Origin: Pigoraptor chileana
Taxonomy: Eukaryota; Opisthokonta; Filasterea
Length of the DNA: 37,353 nucleotides
Reading direction: 5' to 3'
Assembly (NCBI GenBank): GCA_943704495.1
Contig: CALSCR010003415.1
Location: 3,569 to 40,921 of the forward strand
The notes below the pieces were generated by a model. That model was not told where the DNA came from. It did not search any database and was given only the letters and a program-made list of their open reading frames with translations. Positions 22,238-32,752 of the stretch are shown here, piece by piece. Position 1 is the first letter of the stretch; the number at the start of each line of letters is the position of its first letter. The position numbers were made by a program, and so were the translations under genes.

Positions 22238-22799
22238 CCTCGCGATGGATCGCGAGTGCGCCGGCACAGACACCAGTGCTCACGTGCTCAGCACCGAACC
22301 ATCAACGCAGCAGCAGGTTGCCGCCCATTCATGTCCCGTACATTGCAGACACGACGGGCAGGAGACGACGTGGCGACCAACCCAGAGGGCGTCATTTCAA
22401 CCAGAGGGGTGCAGAGGATGCACAAACGACAAGAGAGAATGAAATGGAGACCAACTCAACCCATTCGAATGAAATCACTTTGATCCAACGCTAATCAGTT
22501 GTGAAAGCCATGATGTTGCACCTATGCTGCCTTTTGTCGCCTCCATCTTCTCTCTAAATCGACCTCCCTGCAAGCAGCTGTCAGGCAATGTGTAATATGA
22601 GCGGTTCATGGCACGCCAGTGTGAGAATTAATTGTTGCGAAATCTCGGCTAATTTTTATGCTGACCAATTCGCCGTTTTTGATTACCTGACATACACTGA
22701 TAATAATGTGGCCAATTGACATGGGTTGTGACAAAAAAGGTGCAATCGCGGGGGTGCAATGAGCTTTTATGTATGCCTGTTCTGTCGTTGAGTGTGTAG
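22238..22799. other. Divergent region between PPR gene and sulfiredoxin
   Basis: Likely bidirectional promoter region of about 560 bp. No gene, repeat or strong motif seen beyond an AT-rich part at 22620-22720. Confidence 0.55.
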
Positions 22800-23579
22800 A
22801 TGCCTCTTCTCCATCTAGTGTCGCACGTTTTGACTTCCGGAGTAGGGCGCGTGCTGCCCGGCCGCTACACGCTGTCTGCCGCTATTGCAATGAGCTCTCG
22901 ACCGACATCTGCATCAGAGCGTGTGCGCCGCAGCATTGCCAATCTTTCACAGAAAGAAAAGTTTGGGTACAAACCGGAGGACGATAAATCGAACATGGAC
23001 AGTATTCACACTGCACACATCAAAGATATTCACGAGGTGCCGATGAGTGTCATCACCCGACCACTTCCGTCCGAGCTGTGCGAGCCAAAGGTGAAGAGTT
23101 TAATGGGCGCTATCACTGACGAGAGCGCTCGCGTGCAGGATGTTCCTCCAATCGACATCTTGTGGGTGCAAGGGAGCGAGGGAGGAAACTACTATTTCGC
23201 GTTTGGGGGCTGCCACAGGTGAGCTGTGACGCGCGGAATGTCATCGTGCAAGAATCGCAACGCGGCACTCATTCCAATTCTATGCATATCTGTTCTTATT
23301 ATAGATTTGAAGCGCACAAGCGACTTGGTAAGGAGACGATTCGTGCCAAGCTCGTGCCATGTAATGAAGGTCGGTTCTAGTTGGTGCGACAATGCATGAT
23401 TATGTCATCGTTGTGCAGTGCTTCTGCATCATCTGTATTTGAGCAGCCGCATGATGACACCGATATTCAGAAGCAAAATGGAATTGTTCCTCTTGGAACT
23501 TACTTGTATAACTTTGGGCAACGATGCAGCTCAACTCAAAATATATCTCGGGAATTCGGCTCCGACGAACCTCAAGTGA
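22800..23579 (+). CDS. SRXN1: Sulfiredoxin, probably mitochondrial form
   Basis: Exons 22800-23218, 23305-23369, 23530-23579; 177 residues. Sulfiredoxin uses ATP to reduce cysteine sulfinic acid in hyperoxidised 2-Cys peroxiredoxins. Hallmarks: VPMSVITRPLPSELC, PPIDILWVQG, the catalytic FGGCHRFEAH (Cys within GGCHR, split by intron 1 in phase 2), ETIRAKLVPCN and a short C-terminal exon ending KIYLGNSAPTNLK, matching the YLGxSxPDL end of animal sulfiredoxins. Residues 1-31 before the second Met are hydrophobic with Arg and no acids, consistent with a mitochondrial targeting peptide; starting at the second Met would give a cytosolic form. The exon 3 acceptor (gatgcag|CT) was chosen because it restores length and phase. 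An extra Cys in PSELCEPK could act as a resolving cysteine; this is speculative. Confidence 0.88.
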
Positions 23580-24092
23580 CGCACAGAAGTTGTCAGCGAC
23601 GTGATTTCGCTAATTGGCAATCAGAGCCACCCTTCCCAATTCCCCTGCCGTTGGCCGACACGGGGATGCGCTATAGTTTTGCGCTGAATGGCGCTGGAAG
23701 TTTCTTATCGTGTTCAATTCCAGCGTATTAAAGCTAAGAACACTACTGAAATCAGATTCAATGGCGGCTACCTGCACATGCGTGATCGTCCGTCCATGTC
23801 GCAAACCCCGCAGTAGGGTTAGATCTTGGGGTAGTAGCGGTTGCTTTGCGGGTAACCGAAAAAAGTGATGACACCGTCTGCGGCGGACACCGTGCCACTG
23901 CGTCGACGTACATCTTAGATCAATAACAAATAGATTTCGAAGCGAACTGACGAAACCATCCATTTACGTGGGCATCCGCTCACAGTCTGCGCGGTGTGTG
24001 GCAGTACTTGTCTTCTCACACCAAGTTTCTCTCTAAGTTGAAGGCCACCGTAATCCTGCCGGCAGTGCGTCTGTTCAGTTCAAGACAAAATA
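23580..24092. other. Intergenic region between sulfiredoxin and AMDHD2
   Basis: No gene seen. An ATTAAA word at 23727-23732 may be the sulfiredoxin poly(A) signal. The rest should hold the AMDHD2 promoter; I recognise no motif there. Confidence 0.5.
23727..23732 (+). terminator. ATTAAA polyadenylation-signal-like word for sulfiredoxin
   Basis: It lies about 150 nt after the sulfiredoxin stop codon. No AATAAA is seen closer. The call is inferential. Confidence 0.3.
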
Positions 24093-27000
24093 ATGATCAG
24101 ACTGTCCTATCCCTTGAGCGAGCCTCCATCGCCACCTTCACGGCGATGCCTTCGCATTGTCGAGGGAACCATTCCAGGCGACAAGGACGAGCGAGTGGTG
24201 CGCTTTGTAAACTGTCGCATCGTGCGCGATGGGTGCGTTGTGCACGAGGACCTGTGGGTGCATCGGGGGAAGATCATCGATCCCCAGTCGCGCTTCTGGG
24301 AAGTTGGCAAAGACGCTGACGTACGCATTGACTGCGCGGGGCTACTGCTCGCACCCGGATTTATTGATTTGCAACTCAATGGTGGGTAGTCTTCTTTGGT
24401 GCAACTATCACCGCGAACAACTAATACGGCGGTTTGATGTGTATGTTCGGCATGACCGTTAGATGATGTCAGACGTGCGCTGCGATTTTGTACACCTGCA
24501 ATGCTGAGCGTGAGAACAAGAGAAGCCGTTAGCATTCCAAACGTATCGGGCATGAGCCCATCGACTCGAAAGAGACCAGGAGACAGAGACAGAGAGGGAG
24601 AGAGAGAGCATGTGTGTGTATGTGGTGTGTGTGTATCAGGGGACATGCCTTTTGCCTATCGTATGGATACGTTTTGTCATCAAAGTGCAAAACTCGCCAG
24701 CCGTGCAAGTATGGTCCTGGTACCCTCCGAGCTTTGCCGGCCCTCCCACCGGACATCATATTTAAAAAAACACCCAACAAACAAATAACAAACACAACAA
24801 ACGCAACGAACGGCTCAGGTGGTTTCGGGGTGGATTTTTCGTCACTCGCGGCGGGCCAAGTGGAGCTGGGCATCCACACTGTTGCGCGACAGCTACTTGC
24901 TTACGGCGTCACTTCCTTCTGCCCAACCCTCGTGACATCAGAGCCCGCAACGTACCAGGCGGTGTGTGTCGACCGGTTGAACCCCCTCTGTTTGTAATGG
25001 AAGTGCATCAGTGAACGCGTGGTCGTTGATCCACTCTGTTTGTCTTCATGTCTGTGTCGATCCTTCCCTCTCGCCGCCCTTCCCTTGCCTTCCCTGCGGA
25101 ACTTCACGTTCAGGGACAGTGCGCTGATGTTATCCCCACGCCAGTCCCATTGTGATCAGCCACGAGAAACCAACACCCGCCACTGTAGTGCGTGTGCGGT
25201 ATGGGCCCTGTGCCCTCAGTCTTATTGCATCTATCAAATAGTCGTCTGTGAATTTGACTGCCATGCAATGAGTTTTGTTTGACACTGCTGCGCACCGTGC
25301 TTACCACGCAAAGATTCCCGCTCATTTTTCAACGCAGATCATCCCGGAAATCCGAAAGCGCGACGGATCATGTGCGGACGGCGCCGGTGTTCTCGGTATG
25401 TGTAATGTGTGTGCTATGGCCTTTCTACAATGCACCCGAATACATAGCATCGCTTGGTTGATTCGTGACTAAGCTTAGATGGTCTCAGTGCATTTGGAGG
25501 ACTCGCTCTCGTAAGTATCGCCCCGCCTTCTTGCGAGTTTATTTTTCGGTGTCTATGTCGTGGTGCACTTACACACGCAGTGTTTTTCTGATTGTGCCTC
25601 AGGCGCACACCTGGAAGGCCCATTCATAAGCACTCTCAAGTATGGTGCGCACAAGCAAGAATTTGTCAGAACTATGCAAAGCGAAAATGGCACAGGCACT
25701 GCAATGTCTTCTGTCCTTGAGTGCTATGGAAATCGGCTGGAATCTGTGGCCATCGTCACTCTCGCACCGGAGCTTCCGAATGCACTGGGCGCTGTGAAGG
25801 GACTTTGTGAGCGTGGCATCGTTGTGTCTGCAGGTGCGTGCAATGCCTGTTTGTCGTGGGTAATTTATCCCATTGGTTTTGTGTGCACAGTGCGTTGCTG
25901 TGTGCGCCTATTGAGGATCAGTGCCGTAGAGTGGAATGCTATATTCAGTGGCGTTTATTTGTTCCTTCTTGAGTTTGAGAATTGCAATTGCACCCGAGGT
26001 TTTCAGTGCTTTCGTCGGATGACCAAAGCGTTGTGGGTGCATTGCAGGGCACTCGATGGCAACCATCGATGATGCTGAACGCGCGGCTTCGAATGGTCTC
26101 AGACTCGTTACTCATCTGTATAACGCAATGAGCCCTGTAAGTGGAATGCCGAACGTAACAACGTGAAACGCCAACATGATGTCAGTTGTTTTGTTCGGTT
26201 TTTGTCTGTATGCTTGTTTAGTGTGCGCGTGATCAGTATGTGTGCCAGTGACAGAAACTGACAGATGCACATCGTTCCATCGATTGCTTTATGTCAACTG
26301 AATGTGCAATCTATTACGACAGTTTCACCACCGCGATCCCGGACTCATCGGACTGCTCGCGAGTGATGCCGTGAAGGGACAGATATACTACTCTATCATC
26401 GTAGACGGCATACACGCCCATCCCGCCGCAGTCAAGATGTCATACAAAACAAATCCAAGTGGTGAGTGCAACGTTTGGTGTGATGACAGTCGTTTATATT
26501 CAAATTGTGCGGTTTCAGAGAGACTTTTAATGGACGGATACGACATTTATTTGTAATCTGTACGTCATAGTCTGCATGTTAACCTTTTGTGTACCTTTTG
26601 CGGCAATTGTGTAATAATGTGCAACCCTGACTCTATCCATTTTCCTACCGCACTATTCATCCCGGACTGAGGCAGGGTGTGTTCTTGTGACAGACTCCAT
26701 TGCTGCAATGGGACTGCAACCCGGCTCATACAGACTGGGCGAAATGAGTGTTACGATTACTGACCGCGCCGAAATCAGTGGGACACACACTTTGGCAGGA
26801 AGGTATGATTATTGCCTATCGATTGGAGTGTCTGAATTCGAATGCTGTTGTTATGTTGTCGATTGTATCGTTGGCAACTTGGTATACGGTGCAGACATTT
26901 GAAAATCGTGCTTTGTATATTTATTTGCTTCAGTATTGCCACGATGGACCAATGTGTATCGAAATTCAAGAAATTCACAGGTGAGTTTTTGGTTGCTCTT

Positions 27001-27565
27001 AAAACGGATTGGACTGTGTGGTTGTCAGTTACTTATCGGCTGGAGACACTTCCAAAGCAAACACTAAGCCATTGACATATAGTTATGCTATCCTTTGTTC
27101 GACACATATTATACATACATACACACACACATACACATTAACATACACACACACACACATCACACGTTTACACACGCACACACATTCACACTCCCACACT
27201 CCCACACGCGCACGCACGCACACTCCCACACACTCACACCCACACACTCACACACCCTCCCACACTCACACACTCACCCACGCACACGCACACACATGCA
27301 CACACACGCACACACCCACTCGCGCGCGGACATCATGCCAATGCTATCATGCTCAGGCTGCAGCATTGTGGAGGCCATCCACTGTGCGTCGTTACATCCT
27401 GCGCTGTGCATGGGACTCTCGGGGAAGAAAGGGTCGCTTCATTTCGGTGCAGATGCGGACATTGTGGCAATCGATGACAGCGGAGACGATATCGCCGTGC
27501 TTGCTACGATTGTTATGGGTGGCATTGCGTGGCAGAAGCAGCAGCAGCAGCAGTGCAGCTCGTGA
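24093..27565 (+). CDS. AMDHD2: N-acetylglucosamine-6-phosphate deacetylase
   Basis: Nine exons: 24093-24381, 24819-24961, 25338-25395, 25603-25833, 26048-26136, 26323-26461, 26676-26802, 26934-26980, 27357-27565; 443 residues, all phases agree. It hydrolyses GlcNAc-6-P to GlcN-6-P and acetate in the cytosol. Landmarks along the amidohydrolase barrel: RFVNCRIVRDG, APGFIDLQLNGGFGVDF, YGVTSFCPTLVTS, HLEGPFI (metal-site Glu), VTLAPEL, AGHS (His), THLYNAM (His), FHHRDPGLIGLL, DGIHAHP, LVTDSIAAMG (catalytic Asp), LAGSIATMD, ASLHPAL and FGADADIVAIDD. This is the eukaryotic AMDHD2 pattern throughout. It ends in a short poly-Gln (CAG repeat) before CSS. Intron 8 is largely (CA)n. The neighbour GNPDA, transcribed toward it, uses its product. 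Confidence 0.92.
24530..24575 (+). repeat. Possible diverged dispersed short repeat, copy D, in AMDHD2 intron 1
   Basis: GCATTC, GTATC, GAGCCCATCGACTC, then GAAAGAG and a (GA)n-(TG)n tract. The order and flanks match the family, but identity is low, so the assignment is weak. Confidence 0.3.
27110..27330 (+). repeat. (CA)n-rich low-complexity tract in AMDHD2 intron 8
   Basis: About 220 nt of interrupted CA/CCCACA/CACGCA repeats between the exon 8 donor and the exon 9 acceptor. On the sense strand it is CA, unlike the GT-sense tracts in most other introns here. Confidence 0.9.
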
Positions 27566-28520
27566 CGGACAATTGAGTCTCAATTAAAACACTGCGCGTC
27601 CATTATTGTCCACAACTGCTGTCGTGTCAAAATGGGGACGCATTTCCCTGAATTATAAATGTGTAATGAAGTCGTGTCCATTTCTGCTTGTCTCGCGCTG
27701 AATTGCAAGTCACTTTCAGGCGTGGAATGTTACGCTCCTCAACAGCGTAGCGCACTTTTGGATTCGTTCCACTTTATCATGTGCAACACTCCTCTCATGC
27801 CACTCTCAGATGCTCATCTTCCTTCCGTCTCAGCACTCACTCTTTCTCCGTCACCACTGACAGTGTACTGAAGGTAGTCAAGTGCACATAGTGACTGGGC
27901 TTTCACATCCCATTCGACGTGTCCCTCTTCTCATCATGCTACTTACCAAATTTGGCCCAGAATGCATTTCACAGCTGCAAATGGCAAATACGAACTCCGT
28001 TTATCTCATTGAACATAGCGTGGTATAGAAGTTGACTTTGTCCTGCAGCTTGGTTTGGATTCCTCACTTTCAAGTCTGATCGTCACTGCGTCTTCTGACT
28101 CAGTTCACATGCGCCGTTTATTACCCGCGGTAATCACAATAGAACGCCTATGGCAGCACATCCAGGTATTCATGGATAGCTGCCGTCGGTTGATGAATAT
28201 CACCACTGATTGCCGCCTGGCACTAATTACAGCCGCGTCTGGCCCACCCTTCCGAGACTGGGTCTTCATTGGGCGCTTGTCACGTTGCTGGCCAATTTCG
28301 ATTTGTCGTCGTCACCGAGAAGATCCTCGTGTACCTATTGAGTCGGAGTATGGACAACGCGAGATCGAGTTGAGAAAAACGTAGAAAAAAAGCATATTTT
28401 ACGCACCGCACACATAGGAAAGGCTAGTGTCCGTGCGAATAAACCAGCCATAGACATCATACTAAAATTTCACATACAGCAGCACCAAATAGAAGAGAGG
28501 AATGACAGGTTCTCCGACAA
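27566..28520. other. Convergent intergenic region between AMDHD2 and GNPDA
   Basis: About 950 bp with no supported gene. An open frame at 28055-28384 has no recognisable family or domain. ATTAAA at 27583-27588, 18 nt after the AMDHD2 stop, may be its poly(A) signal. I see no clear repeat. Confidence 0.5.
27583..27588 (+). terminator. ATTAAA polyadenylation-signal-like word for AMDHD2
   Basis: It sits in AATTAAAAC, shortly after the stop codon. The same AATTAAAAC context follows the FBXO9 stop on the other strand. Confidence 0.35.
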
Positions 28521-30533
28521 CTAACCAAACGAAGGTGCCCTTTTGTACTGCATAGACACGATAAAAGAGTTCAAAAAATGAAACGGCATAAAAATCAGCG
28601 TAAGAATTATTAATAAAAAAGCACTCGCCTGCATGATGCCTTTGAAGTATTTGACAGTCTTGACGCGGAGTTCGAGCGTCGCATCCTCGTCACAGACTAG
28701 GACAGATCGCGGATGGATCTGAATCGCACTCACTGTCCACATGTGGCTCATCTGCGCGCAATTATAAGCGAGACGTTGTTACTTCACAGAGAGAGAGTGG
28801 CGAGAAAGAAGCGGCAGAGTATAGAAACAGAGAGATGCAGCATTCTTCAATGTCCAGACGCCCATGGACCAGGGGTGAAACAAATGCACATTAGAACCGC
28901 ACTATAATGTGTCGTAACTCTAAGTTGCACTTCGACACAGTCGCACACACGCACACACACACACACAGGCAAACACCCACCCCTTGTTCCACGGCCTGGT
29001 AGAGTGCAAATGCCTTGTGGGCTCCGGTGATTATGACAAGCACTTCCCGCGCATCCATTACAGTGCCAACACCAACGGTGAGTGCAAGTTTGGGAACCTG
29101 GGGAAGCAAAGTTGCAACGTTCATTTCAGTACAAATGAGGACATCACAGGTCAGTCTTTGTGTACTTGACTGCCTGGACAAACTCGACATCATATTCACG
29201 ACGGTTAGTAACCGTAGCTAAGGCCAGCTACATAAGCATCTTTCCGTAATATTCGTGGCCGGCGCCAACAGCTAATTTGAGCCCATGCGACGTTCGCATC
29301 CAACGCACCTTGGTGATGTCGTTGCCAAAAAAGCGTGAATTGGCAAGAATGGTGTCGTATGCCAGCGTTTTGACGCGCGTGCGGCTGGAGAGTGACGATC
29401 CGGGCTCGTTGAAGGCGATGTGGCCATCCGGCCCGATTCCTGCAGGGCCAATGGCAATACCATTCAAGTGCACACCATCAGCATTGACATGCAGGCTCAG
29501 ATGGCTGTCAGCGCCCAACACAACACGAACAACATCATCGCCGCAACCAGTACATATGCGCATTTTTTCCCCATGCAACTTTCGAGAACACGCTCCATCT
29601 AATCAGTTGTTCTGGTATTGTGCGAACTGTGCAATCACGGGCACCGTTGTATGCCAAATGCTAATACCCTCATCACCCCACACACATGAAATCTGACATT
29701 ATATACTTGTCAGTCTGATCTGTCACGGTTGGTGCATATGCACACCTCCAACAAAGAGTTCGATGCCACCGACGGCCTTGATCGACGCCTCGTACTTGTC
29801 GCACTCTGCTTGCAGGTTGGTGGCATTGCCGTCGAGAATGTGAACGTTGCCGGGAACAATATCGATGTGCTTGAAGAAGTTATTCCACATGTAGCTGTGG
29901 TAGCTCTCCGGGTGGTCTCTGCAGCGGTAATAGAGCGAAAACGATGTGTGGATACAACGCGAATGAGCAATGAGAGTGTCGCAAACGGCAGTTTGCACAA
30001 AGGAAGCAGTCACAGACACTAGGAAAGATGTGCGAAGGTGGACGGATTTGTTAGATTGCCGTGCGGTGCTAAGTGGAAGTCGACGGATGCGCTAGCACCC
30101 AAAGCAGTCAAGAGAGTGCATACCGTGGAAGGCCAACATATTCATCCATATTGAATGTAATGACGTGCTTGAAGGAGATGTCACCGCGCTTGTGCTTCTC
30201 AATCAACTTCTTGTATGTGCCGAGTGGTGTGCTGCCTGCGTGTGAGTCCGACAATCAGTAAAGACAGTCGACACTCGCAAGAGGGAATGCATATGCATGA
30301 ACTGTGGAAGAGTATCAAACAATGAAAGCCTATATAATCAAAAGGAATTGAACATGACAGCGAAAGTGATTAACAGCAGATTTGCGGGTGGCCAGCAGTA
30401 ACAACGCACCCGTAGGAAGGCCGAGGACAAAGGGGCGCTCTGCTGTGGGCTTGAATGCGTTGATGCGAGTCACCACATAGTTGGCAACCCATTCTGACAC
30501 GCGGTCATAGTCGTCCAAAATGATCATGCGCAT
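28521..30533 (-). CDS. GNPDA1: Glucosamine-6-phosphate deaminase/isomerase
   Basis: Exons: 30533-30410, 30235-30124, 29918-29746, 29439-29309, 29097-28981, 28751-28629, 28547-28521; 268 residues. It converts GlcN-6-P to fructose-6-P and ammonia. Hallmarks: [33 protein letters not shown], the catalytic-base region [49 protein letters not shown] (active-site Asp/His/Glu), [55 protein letters not shown] and KTVKYFKG. This is the GNPDA1/2 family; which animal paralogue it matches is not decidable. The last intron (28628-28548) has a GC donor (CAG|gcgagt) and is 81 nt, T-rich and open, so retention would add 27 mostly hydrophobic residues in frame. The C-terminus is shorter than in vertebrates. 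Convergent with AMDHD2. Confidence 0.9.
28548..28628 (-). other. Putative GC-AG intron near the 3' end of GNPDA
   Basis: The sense strand runs CAG|gcgagtgcttt ... gtgtctatgcag|TAC. The length of 81 nt is divisible by three with no stop. A pyrimidine-rich body argues for an intron rather than coding sequence. Confidence 0.55.
28828..28885 (+). repeat. Dispersed short repeat, copy E, in GNPDA intron 5
   Basis: GAGAGATGCAGCATTC, then GACGCCCATGGACC and AGGGGTGAAA, preceded by GA-rich sequence. It is antisense to GNPDA. Both family ends are recognisable; the middle is shortened. Confidence 0.5.
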
Positions 30534-30763
30534 CTTCTTGTTGCTGGTTGATCTACTTGTGGGAAAGAATCCTTCTCCTGGTATAATACTATTTCTCCTA
30601 ATGCCAATCTACCCTCTGTCGTCAGCAGTTCGCGCAGCTGCGGTTTTTCGATTTCGTGCCAATGGGCTCCCCCCCCCCCCCACACAAGGACGACACCATG
30701 CAATTGTTGCACACTCGGGAACTCTTGCACACACGGAACCTACTGTGCATCGATGGTTGCGGT

Positions 30764-30806
30764 CAGAGAGAGAGAGAGAGAGAGAGAGTGTGTGTGTGTG
30801 TGTGTG
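30764..30806 (+). repeat. Compound (AG)n-(TG)n microsatellite
   Basis: About 12 AG units pass directly into about 9 TG units. A near-copy of this compound structure lies at 31201-31258. Confidence 0.9.
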
Positions 30807-30848
30807 AGTGTGCAAAGTGTGGACGGCCTACGTCATCAATCGACAGAC

Positions 30849-30898
30849 CACGTGACCTCACAGAACAGTATCACGTGACACATAGACATTATCACGTG
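30849..30898. promoter_or_regulatory. Cluster of three CACGTG E-boxes upstream of GNPDA
   Basis: CACGTG at 30849-30854, 30872-30877 and 30893-30898, spaced 23 and 21 bp start to start, i.e. about two helical turns. The flanks are TCACGTGAC/TCACGTGAT-like for the last two. CACGTG is the canonical bHLH-ZIP site (Myc/Max, USF, MITF/TFEB families). About 320 bp upstream of the GNPDA start codon. Confidence 0.5.
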
Positions 30899-31200
30899 AT
30901 CAACTAGACAATAAGGTTCTGCCGAGATGTCGGCTGCTGCCAACTCTGAGAGGCACAACTGTGCCACGCCAACAGTTTTCTCTGTCCACACGGTCGCGGA
31001 TGGCTTTCGAAGATGCATATGCACGTGTGACTGTATTCGCTATGTACTGCTTGCCAGCAGCAGGGCATATGAAAGACCGGGTGCATCATGCACATTCTGA
31101 GCCCTGATAAACGACAGATCATCCAAGTCTGATTTGTGGGCTGAGTCGGATTTGTGTGTCGTCAGCACCTAATCCAACTGACGGCCGACTAGGGAGAGTG

Positions 31201-31298
31201 CGAGAGAGAGAGAGAGAGAGTGTGTGTGTGTGTGTGTGTGTTTGTGTGTGTTTTGTGTGTTGTATTGCATGCGTGTGTGTGTATGTGTGTGTGCGTGT
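31201..31298 (+). repeat. Compound (GA)n-(TG)n microsatellite before the coiled-coil gene
   Basis: (GA)n from about 31201 to 31220, then interrupted (TG)n to about 31298. It ends just before the start codon at 31325, so it may be in the 5' UTR. Confidence 0.85.
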
Positions 31299-31324
31299 GA
31301 AGCACGTGAGACGTGGAATACCAA

Positions 31325-32752
31325 ATGCCGCCATCAAGATCATCCATCCAAGAAGCCAACGACCACATAAGGGCACTGACGGGCAAACTCGCAGAATACG
31401 AGTCCGTTGTGAAGGTGCGACGCGCCTGAGTTGCATCTGTGACCGAAGGGGTGTCCGCCTCTGTCTAATCTGCTTATTATGTGCCGACGGATGAATGCTC
31501 TCGTCACTCAGTGAAAACGTCTCCCCCTCGCTGTCTGTTATGGAGCCCATGGCACAGTGCATACGGCACAGACAGTCTCGTACTGTCTATTGTGCGGAGA
31601 GTGCATTTGAGACCGGTTTGGGTGGCCTAACCGGATACATTCCAATGCACTATTGTTGGGTGGTATTGTATTGTTCCATGCAGGCAAAAGATGAGGAAAT
31701 CATGCGACTCAGCATGCACTGTCGCGCGCTGCAAGAAGAGGTCGAGGCAGCGCGCGATGTCATAGTGCAGCGCAATTCGGAGCTGTTTAGAGTGCGTGGG
31801 AAGGTCGCCCTCTCAGATTACATCCTCAAGTGCAGGTGATTCATGCCGTCTGTTATTTGTTTGCGACACAATTTTGGACTTGTTACTTATTGTGTCCCCA
31901 GTCGAATGTTGTGCGTCTCTTCCGCCTGCCCGAGAGTGGCTTTCACCTTGACACAATTCACACCCTCAACGCGGGTGCTAGGCTCACACGACCACACATA
32001 CAGACACACACAGACACATTGTGTCACGTACAGACAGACACACTCATACACAAGTCATGTACAAAACACACGCGCACACCCACCGAAACAGTTGCCCACA
32101 CATGCATTGCCTATTGCTCTATACAACTCGCAGTCAACTTATACAAACAAATCCCCTCCCCCCCCCCTCTCTCACACACACACATACGTTAACATCGTGC
32201 AGACCGCTGATTGAGAGACTACTTGTGAAGATGTCGCGCGTGGACGGGGCCAGCAGCGCCCCACTATCGGTGCTGACGGACGCCGGGGGCGATCAGATGG
32301 CAGAGCTACTTCAGCATCACGAGCAATCGTTTTTTGGGGGCGGAAGTGATACGCAGTTTGCGAGTGTGTTTGGAACGGAGGAGGGTGACGTCACTGGATT
32401 AAATGGCGTGGGAATGTACAGCCGAAGTAACAGCGCCGAGGCAGCGGCGATATTTGAGCCGGTGAGGACGTTTGATGACATTTGCGCCATCGTGCACAGC
32501 CCTCTTGAGTGAACCTCTTTGTGTTACATATATGTGCACTCTTGTTAAAGTGAGTATTTACACGATCGTATTTGCTAACGAGGTTTTGTATATGATTGAT
32601 TGATTGCGTGTTCTATATGTGTATGTTTGTGTATGTGTGTGTGTGTGTGTGTTGGTTACCAGCAGCAACAGGCGAATGGGACCGCAACACCACCCATGTT
32701 CAACTACCAGTATGCAGACGGTGGCAATGGCAATGGAATGTATGGCAACTAG
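31325..32752 (+). CDS. Unrecognised small coiled-coil protein
   Basis: Exons: 31325-31414, 31684-31835, 32203-32461, 32663-32752; 196 residues with all phases agreeing. I do not recognise the family. Residues 1-75 are strongly helical and heptad-like (IQEANDHIRALTGKLAEYES, EEIMRLSMHCRALQEEVEAA), followed by DYILKCRPLIERLLVKMSRV. The second half is Gly/Ser/Asn-rich and probably disordered, ending NYQYADGGNGNGMYGN. No signal peptide or membrane segment. If the last intron (from CCG|gtgagg) is retained, the protein ends instead with VRTFDDICAIVHSPLE at 32514. The start Met lies just after a (TG)n tract and a CACGTG box. It is divergent from GNPDA. Evidence for a real gene is splice-phase consistency plus protein-like composition, so it is less certain than its neighbours. 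Confidence 0.6.

Larger units (their letters stand above)
30534..31324. other. Divergent region between GNPDA and the coiled-coil gene
   Basis: No gene seen. It contains a run of about 13 C (30669-30681), a (GA)n-(TG)n compound microsatellite (30764-30806), three CACGTG boxes (30849-30898) and further ones at 31022 and 31303, and a second (GA)n-(TG)n compound tract (31201-31298). It is likely a bidirectional promoter. Confidence 0.55.

Noticed and set aside
23610-23963. 117-residue minus-strand open frame downstream of sulfiredoxin
   Set aside because: No recognisable motif and no plausible start or splice context.
25486-25512. An exon-like stretch in AMDHD2 intron 3 (acceptor tag, GTGCATTTGGAG, donor gtaagt) that resembles the HLEGP coding region
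   Set aside because: The real HLEGPF exon begins at 25603 with the right phase; including this piece would break the frame and duplicate the motif imperfectly.
26981-27356. Long His/Thr-rich open frames across the (CA)n tract before the last AMDHD2 exon
   Set aside because: They are translations of a microsatellite intron; the AMDHD2 exon boundaries on either side are supported by homology and phase.
28055-28384. 109-residue open frame between AMDHD2 and GNPDA
   Set aside because: No domain, no splice partners and composition like translated noncoding DNA; it lies in a convergent 3' region.
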